In this document: positions 1 through 13,800 of the stretch, one piece after another
Numbering within the stretch: position 1 is the stretch's first letter
How the letters are laid out: every line of letters starts with the position of its first letter
Assembly (NCBI GenBank): GCA_963920665.1
Contig: OY987265.1
Location: forward strand, 31,315,001 to 31,379,000
Direction: 5' to 3'
Origin: Straminergon stramineum
Lineage: Eukaryota > Streptophyta > Bryopsida > Hypnales > Calliergonaceae
Length of the DNA stretch: 64,000 bases
The notes under the pieces: model-generated
The model's database searches: none
What the model was told of the DNA's origin: nothing
The model's input: only the letters and a program-made list of their open reading frames with translations
Translations under genes and position numbers: made by a program

Positions 1-348
1 TGACTATGGTGCCGGGCTACTTGCTTGGACGTGGGCGCAATCGCCGTGGAACAGGGATTCTGGAAGAGTTGCGGCCAAAGGAAAGAGGCTTTGGTAGATT
101 GATGCACCGAAGTTCGTGGATTCTTTGCATGTTTAAGAATTGTACATATGGGTTCCGAAATTTGACTGGGAAACACGAGCCTATTGTCACGGACTGACGG
201 ACAGTAGCATACTCAGACCTCTTTAATGTCACCCCCTCTAATATCACATCCTCTCAACCAAACCTAACGCCAAAACAGAACGGAAGTACCAAATTTCAAA
301 TTATAGCTCTCTTATGTCATAGAAGATCACAAAAAATTTGTGATATAA
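1..348. other. Unassigned left edge, no gene seen
   Basis: No conserved protein, RNA gene or clear repeat is recognisable. Both strands hold only short overlapping open frames without family resemblance. The stretch ends at the TAA target duplication of the first MITE. Confidence 0.5.
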
Positions 349-657
349 GAGCATCTACACCCTTCGGTACTACACTAGGCTGCAATGGCTTTCGACAAGC
401 CATGAATATGCACACGGATAGGGTTGTGGGGTGGTGCGCCTTTGAGAGTTCAAGTGCACAAATTAGACAACAAATGAGTGAGAAATAAGCAAGTTGAATA
501 AAAAATAAAACAAAAAACCTTATGGCAAACTTGTTGTGTAGTGTGCCCTTATAGCAAGGAAGGTATGTCCTCCAATTGCATTGTCAAACTTGGCCTTACA
601 TAGGCCCTCTACTGCACCTTGGTAGTGTCAAATCTAGATCCAAAGGTGTAGATGCTC
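349..657. mobile_element. Tourist-like MITE 1 (TAA target duplication)
   Basis: The ends are inverted repeats: GAGCATCTACACC on the left and GGTGTAGATGCTC on the right, 13 bp perfect. The element is flanked by TAA at 346-348 and TAA at 658-660. A 3-bp TAA/TTA duplication with a short terminal inverted repeat is the signature of PIF/Harbinger-type (Tourist) MITEs. It is 309 bp with no coding capacity. Its right TAA is also the left TAA of the next element. Confidence 0.75.
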
Positions 658-660
658 TAA

Positions 661-1054
661 GATCATTGCCACCCTTTCACAGTTTTTCACAACCAAGGAA
701 TCTTGAGATAAAAGTCCACAAAAATTTGCCCTGCCACTTTTTCATGTCCAAATTGCACTCGAAAGAAAGAGAAAGTCAATCCACAATCTTCAAGCTATAT
801 TTTCGAGATTGACTCTATTTAGTTCCATTTCATTGCAAAACTCTAGGCTTTATGTATGATGGCAAGTGAACAAGATCACAGATATTAAAATCCAAACAAA
901 TTACTGAAATCTCATCTCAAGAAGAACATAGATTGGGATTGGGAGGATGGTGTGAGGAGCTTCAAATTTGAAGTGGCCCAATGGCAGGTCTAAATAAGAC
1001 CAAACAATCCAAGTATTAGTCCAATTTGGTTTAATGCACAAGGTGGGGATGCTC
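661..1054. mobile_element. Tourist-like MITE 2, abutting MITE 1
   Basis: The left end reads GATCATTGCCACC and the right end is the reverse complement of GAGCATCCCCACC, an imperfect 13-bp terminal inverted repeat of the same type as MITE 1. It is flanked by TAA at 658-660 and 1055-1057, both shared with its neighbours. It is 394 bp with no coding capacity. The TIR is more diverged than that of MITE 1, so the call is slightly less certain. Confidence 0.6.
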
Positions 1055-1057
1055 TAA

Positions 1058-1467
1058 GAGCATTACCATTATAAGGTGGCCAATTTCCATAGGCAAAGTG
1101 GAATGGAGGACATGAGACAAACCATGTCCCCCTACTATACCCTTGAACCTCTAGCATATCCCTCTAGCCAAGCATGGCATGCTAGAAAAGTACAATTGCA
1201 CTATAACAAGCCTCCACAAATTTAGAATTATCTTAAACAAAGGAGAGAATCTTTGAGATGCTTTCATTTTTTTTTCAAGTGTGAGATGCAAGAAGTGAAC
1301 TTTAGCAAAAATAACCAAAGTTTTGGATTTGCAATCCAAACAGAGCAAAAATTTGGTGATTCTAGAAATGAATTTATGGTCCCAACTCCAACTATGGAAA
1401 AATTTGCAAAGGTTGCCCAAGCCACTTCTTGTTTTAGGCCAATATAGGAGGTGCAGTAGTAATGCTC
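1058..1467. mobile_element. Tourist-like MITE 3, abutting MITE 2
   Basis: It begins GAGCATTACCATTATA and ends with the complement of GAGCATTACTACTGC, so nine terminal bases are perfectly inverted. TAA flanks it at 1055-1057 and 1468-1470. It is 410 bp. A minus-strand open frame of about 110 codons overlaps it but resembles nothing known and is probably chance. Confidence 0.65.
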
Positions 1468-1470
1468 TAA

Positions 1471-4400
1471 GGAGTTTGTATACCATCTCTTAGCTTGTAT
1501 GGTTCCAAGTATTTGTTCATGTCATCTTTACATAAATAAACATATTATTATGGAATTAAATACATGAAACTATGTGCTATCTATCAATGTGAAACATTAC
1601 CATTGCTTTTGTAATGAATTACTATTCTTTTTATATCTATAAGTGAAAATAAATTGGTGATATAATAAAGATGAAAGAATCTATTTAACTACTTAAGGAT
1701 AAGAGGTAGTGCAAATTTCCAAAATTGTGAAGATGTATTATAGAATGAAATCTAGAATAATAAATGAATGATGAATCTCAAACTATAGTTGTAAAATATG
1801 ATCCATGGATCTTGTCCATATGGTTAGATCAACTAGTACACATTCAAAACAATAGTTTTCAATAAAATTTGAAGCTAGCAATTGGAAATTCCTATATAGA
1901 TTGAAGATTTTTATTTTAACAAGAGTTTCTTTTCCTTTAAGTTCAAAATTTGAAGCTCTCATCATAGTGATTTTGAAGATTTTTTTTTATTCAATTATTT
2001 TTGAAGGATCATTCTGTGAAGAAAAATTTAATTTTTGAAGTTAGACTTATCAATACCCTTTGAATTATAGAATATTTGTAAAGTAGAATCTTTAGAATTT
2101 ATACCCTAATAATGTTAAAGAACTAACACAAGAATCTTAAAAAAATTGATGGATGAAAAAATACATTTTTGTGTGCTTGAAAAGTGTTTGCATTCATTAC
2201 AATAGTTGTTTGAAATTTGAATTTATCTTTCCTAGCATGGTGAGTGCCACCCATTTTAATCGAATATTTAAACACAAATGAGCCACATTACAATAAATGT
2301 GGATGGAATCATCTCAAAAGAAATATAAGACTTCTCAAATTTTGAATGAAGTTTATTAGTTGTAGTTGAGGTGACAAATGGAGATGGAGTGATAGATGGA
2401 TGTACAAAAAAGATGATTATTTGGGCCATCCAATTATACATTCCATGGTGCATGCCAATCCACCAACCAAGAAATCCAAAAAATCACTTCCCCAAGGTAT
2501 TTGAAGCTTCTTTCAAAGACCATTCTAGACAAGGAAATTGCAAAGTAGGCCAAGTTATCAAAAAATTGCCAATTAGGACCTACTGAGCCACAAGCAACAA
2601 GGTTGGTATTGATTGGCAATTATTTTTGATGACTTGGCCAACTTTGCAATTACTGGACATAATAAATCATCCACTACTATTTGTGTCTAGTTATTAATTA
2701 AGTGGTTGGTTATCTTCTAGTGACAAAGCACCCCTCTTTGCGTCTTTTCTTGTATAGTGGGGTGATTGTAAGGAACACTTGTCCTATTTCTTGTCTTCTT
2801 GCCCTTGGACAAGTGGTTTTGTACTCATAACTTCGGCATCCTTAATCTATATGGTATGAAATTTGGAAGAAAGGTAGATGCATCAATTTGAGACACTACA
2901 TAATTTTTTCAAAATTTTAAAGAATATTTTACTATTTTTAACCTACCCCCGATTGGATGTCTATTTTGGCCATTTTGGGGGTTCTTAGTACTATTTTCAA
3001 TCCAAAAATGCGAATTGGAAGCCACAAATTGGATATGTTGGAGGTGTACTACCTTTTCAAGGACTAATGAAGAATTTTTGTGAAAATAGCAACATACCAC
3101 GGTTGCGCACACAGGGTCAAAGTGACCTTCCTTTGCACAAAAGCTAAGAAGAGGAAAAAAATTTCCTACATGAATTTTTTGGTGCAATTGGAGTGCAATC
3201 TTCTCTAGCAAAATGGCTTTTTCTATGAAATTTTTTTGAAATTTTTTTGAATTAATAAAAATGAAAAAATCAATAGACCTTTAGTTTGCTATTTTCTATT
3301 GCCAATGGCTTCTGTAGTACTCCATAGTAGTCTATAGTACTACATAGTACTAAATAAATGGTTTAGATTTGTAGGCGCCGAAATTGACAATTCAAATGCA
3401 CAGACACACTATTGACCTACAGAATTGATAGTTCTTCATAGTACTACCAATCCTACAGCCAAAAACTTTGTTTTTAATCTAAAAACGTGTAGTGTTTCTT
3501 GCAATCACTAAGTGGGTAGAGCATAAATTGGCTTGTTCAGACAAGAACATAAAGAATTATGTGGGTAAAAAATGAGCTCAAAAAGTTGTTGAAATACTAA
3601 TGTTATTTCTAAATTAGTTGCTTTTTTATATCCATATGATTGACTAAAGTAGATTGAAGTTGCCCGTATAATAAAACTAGATTTTGGTTGTATGAGGCCA
3701 AAGGTAATAACTATGACCATATATTATTTGGTGCTTTCTTTAGTTAAGTACAAGATACAAGTGGGACTTGTGCTAGAAGCAAGCTTCTCAATAAAACCAC
3801 TTTGCTTGTTTATATGTGGTAGTTTTCTTTTATAATTTGGTCGAAATAAACTTCTACCTCAAAAGGCACACAATAGATTTTTGAGTTGTTGCCATTGTCG
3901 ACTTGTCAATCTAAATGTAGGAGAGTTGAGCCATTTGACTTCTTTTATTGCTTGTCCAATCAAAACATGCCACAGTAGCAAAACTCTCTTGGATCTACAT
4001 TATACTAGCAGAGACCTATTACAATGTAATATACAACTTAGGAGTATATGTATTGTATAACCAATCAACTCTCAGCCTTACAAAAACGGATGAAAAACAT
4101 TTAGAATGACATGATGATGAGATAATTGAGATGAAAAAGTGACCAAATTTGTGACAATGTGTAATTAATATAATAGATTGGGTGGAACTGCACTCACAAA
4201 GTTAACACTGGTTGGTAGTAGTAGAGATTTCTCTCAGATTTCTCTCTCTAAGAGACCAATGAAATTTCTACTTCATACCCATCCAGTTGAAAATTTGCAC
4301 AAGCAAGCAGTGCGCGTTACCGATCGAAACATGCCACGACGGTGAAACTCTCCTGCATTGAGATTATGATCATACTGATCATATTGCATTGCAGATGGGC

Positions 4401-4805
4401 ACTCACAGCCACTTCAACAGCTATTTTCAACGAAAGGATCTCACTGGCCTGGATATGGGATCATATGATACACTCCTGAGGTATGAATGTTTGAAATACT
4501 GTTACAAGGAAAAATTGTTTTGCTTGCATCTAGCAGAGGCTCCCCTTCTACACCAATATTGCAACTAGCTATATACTGTATGCACATATGTATATCCAGA
4601 AGCTAGCTAGCTTGACGTCAGGCCACTCTCCATCGATCCATTCGTTGGACTTGCTTTTTTAAAATTTTTCCCTAGAAAAGAATGAGATTTACACCTGAAC
4701 ATTGACAGCGTGTTTTATAATACGACTTCCGATCCGATCCATCGCACAAACATTGATGAGAGCTGGGATGCAACTAAATTAATTAGCCAGAAAGACGTAC
4801 GCATT
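1471..4805. other. AT-rich intergenic flank downstream of the M16 peptidase gene
   Basis: No gene is recognisable. It contains a foldback at about 2531-2659 (listed separately), a cluster of TAGTACT-type short palindromes at about 3314-3350, and a weak degenerate direct repeat (an 'AAACATGCCAC' block near 3963 and again near 4327). The last few hundred bases should hold the 3' untranslated region of the minus-strand peptidase gene; I saw no canonical AATAAA close to its stop. Confidence 0.5.
2531..2659. repeat. Foldback hairpin about 129 bp
   Basis: The left arm CAAAGTAGGCCAAGTTATCA (2541-2560) continues into AAAAATTGCCAATTAGGACC. It is matched in reverse complement by 2601-2646, which reads CAAAGTTGGCCAAGTCATCA then AAAATAATTGCCAATC on the other strand. 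Pairing extends outwards through GCAATT on both sides. No target duplication is obvious. It may be a decayed foldback MITE or a transcribed hairpin. Confidence 0.6.
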
Positions 4806-7800
4806 TCAGAGAGCCAGCTTGGGAGAGCAATAAAAGGACTGTGATCTTTTGAATACTTGTACATTGTCGATACGCTTGGGCATCTTCAAGGACTGATCGT
4901 GGAGCAGATTGTTTCCCAGTTTCTCAGTGACAATGTTGTGAGTGTTGTCAGGCAGCTTCCATTCCGTGACGTCCAGGCCGTTGAGATGATTGGGTTGCGA
5001 GAGAAGCGGGGAGAGCGGTCCCTTTTGGGTGACATCGCCTTTGGCTATGGCCAGTTGTCGGTGATGTTGGCTGCCGAAGATGTGCACACTGAGCTTTTTC
5101 CGCTCAGCGCCGTTGCGTTTGATCTTTTGGTTGAAGAATGTCATGAGATCTTCCTTCTTCAACGCTTTCAATGCTTTCCCCTGAAATTGTACAGTCACGA
5201 AAGGTCATCAACAAGTATAATTAGACAGGATCTCTGTTCTTATAGTACTTTGATTCTCAGTCCATTGACCGCCAGAGAAATTTAAAAAGTCCATAGATGC
5301 AGACTACATCCAGTGACTGGGAAGAGCAGCTAGCCAGGTTACTGGGAATATTCTGGTAGCGAGACTATCACTGTTCCAGTAATGTTAAGCTACCTGCTCT
5401 TGCAAATTATTTATTCAATCAATAGTAATGGCATAGCAAAATGTGAAACCAAAACAAGAGTCTGTGTTACAACGAATAACTTGGGATGCAAAGGTATGGT
5501 TAGCTCACCTCAATGTCTCTTCTGTCAAATTGCAAGGATCCGTCGTTGATTTCTCTCCAATAGAAGTCACTCTCTTCCCATAAATTTTTGTACTTTTCCA
5601 TCTTTAAATCCATTAAAATATTCACATGGTTCTACACAACCACATCGAGTTTAGTAACAAGAACTTTGAACCTTCACGTGCTGAGAGCAAGTTCCATAAG
5701 AGCAGCATTGCGGACTACAACGAACAACCATCAATAGGCAGACAACGAAAGCAACATTATATACTCCGCTTAGATATATTTCCAAAAGACATGTTCGTTA
5801 CCTGGAACTCCTCATCTGACATCCTCTGGAGTTCCCTCTCAAACTGAAGAAAAAATGCTTCTGTCCTTTGATCAAGTTGCGTCGGATCCTGGGAAAGGCA
5901 AGAAAACAAAAGTGTTCAATCTAGTTAATTAAAAACGTGATCAAGAGAGAAATCTCATCTTTAACGTAAAAGGCCGCAGTTGAAGCTCTTGTAAACTAGC
6001 TCACCTTCATTGTTGACTGGATGGTGATCTGAACTCCCCGAATGTTCTCATAATGTCTAAATTTCCAGGAAAACATTTGAAATTGTAAGAAAAAAAAATA
6101 GTGTAATTACTGAAGACTTCAATAGTTCACAACATTTTTAACCCATGTAGATGGGGTGTCCTTGATGAAGAATGTAGATGAGATGAGTGTAGCTTGCTAG
6201 TTTTCCTTTGCTTCAGTTAAAGAGTCTACCAATCGTACATTATTCTGTCTCTAGCCACTTACTGTGGGGAGTGTCTTGACTTGCAAAATTAATAATGCAA
6301 TATTCATCAAACAAGCCGAATTTTCAAATTTTTTCTTTACAAGACCATACCATTATTGCGACTTTCTAATTAGTCAGGCCTAGTGTCTACATATTAGAAC
6401 ATAGCACACATAAGAAAGAGTGGGCAGCCATTTTCAAAATCAAACTTGCTGGCAATAAAAAAATTTACTTCTCATAAAGGTCAACGAAGTAGCCAAGTTG
6501 CTCTACGGTTCGAAGTTGATTGAAATGTTGCTCTTTGGACGTCGACGTAAAAAGCTCAAGCAACACATTTGACCTTGAGCAGTCCCTTTCAGCCTGCAGG
6601 ATTTCATCATCAGTGCAAGGGCAGAATTGCCAGGGGAGAGCAATTTCTGTGCCTTTTGTCAATCCGGTTAACTTTTTTCATCATATTTTACCCAGTAACG
6701 TGGTAACGATCATGGAAGCTTTGATTATGAACCTGAAAAAAGATGCCAACGGCGGAATTTTCATCATCTGGGTTGAATCCAGCGGTGGGATATAACCACT
6801 CTGAGCCAGCCTCCAAGCACATGATCCTTCTCTCAGGCAATTGTGACAAAGAGGGAGCTCGAATGTGGACCAGCGACCCCACTGAGAGTGTGTCTTCAAC
6901 ATGTTCCAAGAGGGAGACGGCTTCACTTTTTGTGACATTACCTGCAGATTAAATACAGAGGAATTCTTGAGATGTTCACCGTAACCGGAAATGAGAACAA
7001 GAAGACACCACCCCAATTTGAACCACACAAACACAGTCACGCACTGTAGACTACAACAATAAAGAAAAATCAATAGAAGCTTGTGGCAACCTCAAAAGCA
7101 GATTAGATCCTAAACTCTCAAACCCTTAAAAAAAACCTAAAACCTTAAAAAAACCAACCCGTACACACATGCAGGGGAATACCTCAACAAAAAACCCTTA
7201 ATATTGTCTATCAAACTTTGAGGGCAGGTGGCATCTATCTGTGAGAAATGAGATGAACCTCCGATGAGAGCCTCAACAAACAGTCGAGAGAGAAGGCGAG
7301 GAAAGAATGCAGTGAAAGCCTGGGCGTCAATTAGCGGCAGAACCTCCAAGCACTCAGTTAAGTGCCACGTTCCATGCGAGAGGATATGATTGATTTCGTA
7401 ATGGGCCTGCCCGTGCGGTTGCATAAATCGCATATTTGTGTAATTCTTCGCTACTTTTTCCTGTTGGCAAGTCATTCCAAACTAGAAATTTATAAGCACA
7501 AAATAAGCAAGAAGTCATAAGAGGCCACTGGTTCTTTTTGCTGTGCAAACATTCATTCGTGGGCACTTAAATAATTTGTCTTCCATCTTTACAACCTTCA
7601 ACACTAAATCCACAGCTAGTGCTTCTCCCAAGGGAATTAGAGCTCGAGGGCGTAATCGTCTCTCCTGCCCCTTGCTTTTCTAGTATGTACTCTTAGTTGT
7701 TGTGCAAATCTCACTTGATAAGAATATGTTATGCTTCATGTGCACTAATCATTTTTCAAAATTCACTTGATGCACTAAAACGAAATACGTTAATAGAAGC

Positions 7801-10800
7801 AAATTATTGACTGGATCTTACTTTCACGAAAGCGAACCGATCCTCCTTCATTTGAAAGTTCACTATTTTCTCCACAATTTTCTCCGTCCAAGACATCAGC
7901 TTGTCATGATAGCCTTCAACCACAACCTGGACATCACGCATACACACTGGTGAATAAAAAACTGAAGAAGTTGGAGGATTTAGAATAAGAGTCTCGCTGT
8001 GAATATGCAGCACACTTCTGATTTAACTTCTATACACAATTCATGCATTTAGGCACATATGGCGCTTTTGTTACAACACTGTCATCATGAGGACTAGCCA
8101 GGGGATGGATGTACCTCCAGTCCATCTTTACTGGCGGAAACACTGTAATACAGCCCGGCTTGACCAGTATAATAAGCTGCAAACATGAGCAACAAAGCAT
8201 GACACGATCAACCAAAATGAACCAATATATAGCAACCAAGCCTTGAATTGATGTGAAAACAAATATAATTGAACTTTATGTGAGAGAAGCCATGCATGCA
8301 GTTGCATTCCACGTACCATACTCTGCCATTTCATCAGCCAGGAGCCAGGTGAAAATATAAGTGAGAATCGTGGCCTCCGGCGAGTTGTTTGATTCAGGGC
8401 AATTAAAACTTAAGTACACGTAAGCCTTGGGAGTTTTGATTTCCATTCCACTCTTGTACCACAGCTTCGACAGACTCGTCTTCCGTATCATGACTGGATG
8501 CCCTTTCTGTCCAGTTGAGAATTTATTAACAGATATATAGAAAGAAATAGTCATACCTGTTGAATTAGGACTTTTGATTAAAGACCTCATTCAAATGTAC
8601 CAGAAGGGAGAGGATGCTAATTAGAAAACGTATGGGACCTGATCCCATCTCCTATTGACTGACCAACCTGTTACCAACAGTAGCTCCAATCTTCCAATCA
8701 ACAATTGGTTGGGCTTCAATTAGCAATTTGCCCGGGTGTACGCATGACTTGGCTAAATGTCTATTGACACTCATCTTTCGGCTATCTACTGTCACTGGCA
8801 ATTGGACTCCTACTTTTGAAATTGCATATTAAGAAATTCAGACATTGATACTGATAGCCATTTCATTCAACAGCTCTGGATCTTGTACCCAATAATCACA
8901 CACTGCTACACATTGTTCAATGGTTAACATGAAGCAGACAGTACAATCTGAACCCTAAACCCTAAACCTCTCAAAAACCTAAAGAGAAGCTCATCAATGA
9001 AAATTTCTCACCTCTCCTTCTGGATCTTTAATGCTGAAATCAGTGGGCAGAAACAGATTGGGTGAAGGCAAAAATAGCCTCTCATCTATTGCCGTTTCCG
9101 CCCATCGCTGAAAACACAGAGACAACAATAAAATCAACAAATTGTTCACAATCACTAGTAGAACCGAGTTATAGCATGATCTCTATTACATCGCATAACT
9201 CCTAAAGTTAGCACCCAGAAAAGGATTCATGGTTTTCAGAATGATGACCAATTCGATAGATCATATCGAGAAAGATATAAGTCTGATAGGACCAAATTTT
9301 ATATTCTCAAAATCAGTGAAGAAAATTGCATGTTTTGTTCAGAAACTAAATCAAATTGGACGAAGTAAAATTTCCTTCTAATCTAAACAAAACTGCTAAG
9401 AAATATGTGGTCGTTAAGGAAGGGTACACACCTTGACAGACAGATCGTCAATCCTTTCAACGCTGTACGGTGTGGTGTACCAAGGCTCAGCATCTGTTGC
9501 TTCCATCTCGTATGTCTTGGAAGAGCTGAAAATTCTGTTACCCTGAAAGGATTTTGTTAAAAAAATACCCAAAATAGTTACACGTAATTATCTATACCAT
9601 GATTTAGGGTTTAGGGTCTAGCAGAAAAAGAAAGGTTTTCAGCACTAATGTCTGATTCTTTTGGAAACAATTCAATTTATTTATGTTGATCTGGTGTCAG
9701 ACCTGACTTGCTGAGGCTGCAACTGATTTGCAAATGCAGAGATTGTCTCCATGTCGAAGTCTGCAAACAATGCGTCCGTAGCCAGCCAATCTTGAACTGG
9801 GTAGTTCTGTATCAATAGAGACACAAGTTCTGTATCAATGGGCACTCGTGAAGAACCCTACTGGACCAAGAGGTAATGGATTTGAAATGAGTACTTCACC
9901 AAGTTACCTGCATGGAGTCTGAGAGTCCAATAACATACTCCATGGGATCCGTCTTATCTTTGAAATGGAACCACGTTGCATTCATGGCTCGTTTCTGAAG
10001 CAAACGACGTAGCCAGGAATTAGAGCAAAGAAAAAGGGATCGAGATTCTCACAAATCCTTGAAGAAAAGAAAGTAACGTACTTAAACATGTACGAAAGTT
10101 GTGAGGAAAATTCAGGGGAGTACCTCTTCGAAAATCCAGGCCACCACTCCGTCCACTTGCAATAGCCGAATGTACTGAAACAAAAAGTCGAGGACTTCTG
10201 GCACATGTTCTGCAGAACGCCAGCAGACTCGAGAATGAGCTCTTGAATGAGCTAGCTAGCGCTTGGTCAAATTATGCGAGCTGATGTAAATTGAAGAATG
10301 GTCACCACGTACCTTGACCTGCATTGGTAAGCTCCATGTATATGCTGAAGAAAGCGAAATCCAGAGTTCCATCTTCACTTGCTGAGAGACTGTTGGCCCA
10401 GCCTGCATTACAGGTCACGGCATACAGATCAGAAGCCAAATTAGCAGCAACTTGAAATTATAGAGAGAAAAATATATAATGCTAAGTATTGAAACACATG
10501 CTCCTGGCTCAGTGCAGGTTTGTTTTCCCTTTCAGACAAACAGTATGTCTTGAATGTTGGACATGATTGATGTCTAGTACATTTGACATGATTACCCATT
10601 TTTTAGTTTTAAGTTTTTAAAACAACCATACATCAATTCCATTTAACAGAAGAAATAGATATAGAACCAGAAGCAGGCCTTGGTGGGCGAATGAAGTTTT
10701 TTGGAAATTACCCAGTTTCTTGAGGAGGGCAATGAGGGATCCTTCAGCTTCACTCTCCAGAAAGTGCTGCACATATGGTGATGCGCCCTTCTTGTACTTC

Positions 10801-13800
10801 CGAATACTTGACGTAACTGGCCACGTGACCGCCAACACATTTTGATCTTGCACTGGGACGCTCTTCACCATGATCTGCAATTAAAAACACTTAACCAATC
10901 AAGCACTGAATGGATAACTGTTTTTCTTCTGACTGGCGCACATGCCGTTCCTTCCCAACAAACAACAGGTGATCTCATCTACTCTACCTCAAAACTTTCA
11001 GGAGGAGGTACATTGAGGGGTTAGAATTAGTGTTGTGAACCTGCAAGATTGGTGTCTATACAATAAGTTTTCTGAGGGAAATTGGTAGAATACAGTAACA
11101 TTTCAGCCTGCACTAACTTAAAATAGTGTGACTCTGGTAAATTGGTTCCACGCCACATGCACTATTAGGAGAACTCAGTGTAGCAAGCCAAGTGCATGAA
11201 CATGGTATATGTCCAGTTCTCACCTTCAAGTGCTCTGGAAAACATGGTTGACTCGGAAATCTGGGTATTTCAATACTGTTGTTTTTCAGACTAGAGAATT
11301 TTTCCCGTACCAGAGTCTCAAGCTTACTCACGGACTCTGCAAATCAAATAGGATCAGTCGTTCATTCATAAGATTCGCATTGGGTGATGAACTTCCATTA
11401 GAAGAAATTCCATATCAATGACTCATTTGGTCCCGAGTCTTTTTCAAAACTTCACCTTTTCTGAAGAACTACTGGTTAAATTTGCATGAGAAATTGCACT
11501 CATCCATTAAATTATATACCTTGCTGGCACAGGCTTTGAGCTTGTGGTAAGTGAATGCTGACACATGGGTGGTCAACTTCTAGAAAACTGAAGGGTTTTT
11601 TTCTAATATAGCTGAAAGTTTAAGGGAACGAAATCAGTGTAGGTCTTACCTTTGCCATAAACTGTGAGAGCCATCAGTCCAGCAGAGTAATATTTGTCGT
11701 AGAAGCTGAGCAATTCTTCCCTGACATCTGTGCCTCTTGCATTTGGTCTTGTGTGGAGTGTAATCTTGTTACCTATGACCATGAAATCATTGGAGTGAAA
11801 CTCGTCAGAGTAACTTCAATTCATTCTGAACTTCCAGGATTGCTTAGATTACAACCTTTCTGAACACCTGACAGCTTCCGCAGTAAGTTACTTGAATCAC
11901 AATTAATTTACCTGATTCGTACTTGTGATAAGGATGATCTTTGGCGCTGAAATGCTTCTGTAGCTGCAGATTCAGATCAGATGACAATTCAGACTCCTGA
12001 TGTCATAAGCAAATTGCAGACAAGCGTAGGCTGTAACTTGACAAGAAACTTTTTCGGGCCATTTCCATGGCTAAAAAAATGGCTAATATTGAATGGCTGA
12101 CAGGCTTCCATCGAGAAATTGTTAATGCTTGAGAAATTCATAGTACACAAAGAGTATGAGTTCAGCAATTTATGAGCTTGTACTAACCTGACAAAGTCGC
12201 CAAGAATCAGATAAGAGGTTCTTACTGTTCTCTGAAAAGAATCAATATCCATAGGCCTACGCATCAGTACACTGACAGCCAGGTGAGTCTGCCAAATTTA
12301 CTGCTTTTGCAACTTGCAAAACTTTTTTGGAGTCTCAAAGTCAAAGTAATGGGGACTGAAATTATAATTATTTTCTCTACTACCAAACTTTAAATTGAAG
12401 CCGTATACTAAGAGCAAGCGCTTCCAGGATTAAGGTAGACCAGCCTAATACCACCCTGATTCGCAATCTGAGTATATTAGGACCAAATGCTGGAGGGGCA
12501 CATATTTTTCAAAGGTGTGTGCATGTTTCACGAATCAAACCCAAGTGGAATTATAGTTTTCTGATTAAAATTGTAATTTCTATGAATTTTTAAAGTGGTC
12601 TGCCTTGAATTGATAGAACCGCCACTAGACTAGAGTCATAAAAATCCTATCTTAAACCTCTATCCGCCATTCCATGTACCTATTAGCACTTGAGTATTTA
12701 CCAATCAAGGACTGACACGTTGCCCAAGTTGGAACTAATGCACTGAAATTGTCAAAAAAGCAAATGGATTTGGGTGAGTTTTAAGTTATGGTGGAGATGG
12801 GGCCAAAAATAGGATGGCGGTTATAGGAAGCTGGCGGAAATAGACTGGCCTACCTTAACACGGCAAGGTACAACATACCAGAGTCAACAGCATGAATCTC
12901 CCTGGAGGTCGCTTCCTGGGACAGCAATGGGGAAATAAAGAACTGCGCGAACCTATAAAGTCACACAAAATCACATCACAAAGTTCAGCTGAAGTGAAAA
13001 CCAGTGGACCTTGAACAACGCTTCCATAAGTATGCATATCAAGCCTTAGGAATGTCAAAAATGGAACCAATTCACAAAGGCCGGAACTTGAAATTGAGAT
13101 TACCTGTCCAGCGCTTCCTCCAAATGACTAGCATTGACGTCAAAATGAAAATTTGTGTGTTCATGCCCGGTGTAAGCATTTGCATAGCCTCCATGCTGAA
13201 GCCACCCACATGGAGTCAGGGACCAAAATTTCGTGAGAGACAGAAAACTCTCCAGATGTGCAGTACTAATTAACTCCAGTCTCTTTTAATATTATTTCCC
13301 TGACTAAGTAACGTTATGAGATACATGTTCTAGTTTACCTCCTTTTCAAGGGTAGCAGTCAATTGCTATCTGTGTCTATGTGGAGTGGTTAGTAGAGGTA
13401 TGCATCAAAGTCCTCATTTTCAATAGTCTTTGGGCCAGAATCAAGCCAATTATCTTTAACAGAATGGACGATTCATTAGTATAATGCTCAAAAAACTACA
13501 ATTTGTTTCAGAGTTATGTTACAGGCCGAACATCCTGAAAGTGCCATTCTAGGGGAAATTTCTCCAATATATCGAAATTGAAACTCAGAGTTAACTCTTC
13601 CTTCTCTGTTGCAGATTATAAGGTTTCACAATTGATCAGTCAATGACATTTCGTTGGTTGTAAGTTTTAACTCACTGTATGAAAATTCAAACATCAGCAG
13701 TACTCGTTAGACAATCAGTGGACTTCAATACTTCATCTAGGATGAAGATAATTCAGTTTCCATAAAAGAATACCTCGCTGAGGAACTTTTTGTACATCCC

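Noticed and set aside
4857..5285. 142-codon plus-strand open frame
   Set aside because: It is the antisense shadow of the last coding exon of the M16 peptidase, which has clear family homology on the minus strand.
8951..9616. Interstitial telomere tract
   Set aside because: Only two CCCTAAA units occur at each site; this is telo-box size, too short to be a telomere remnant.
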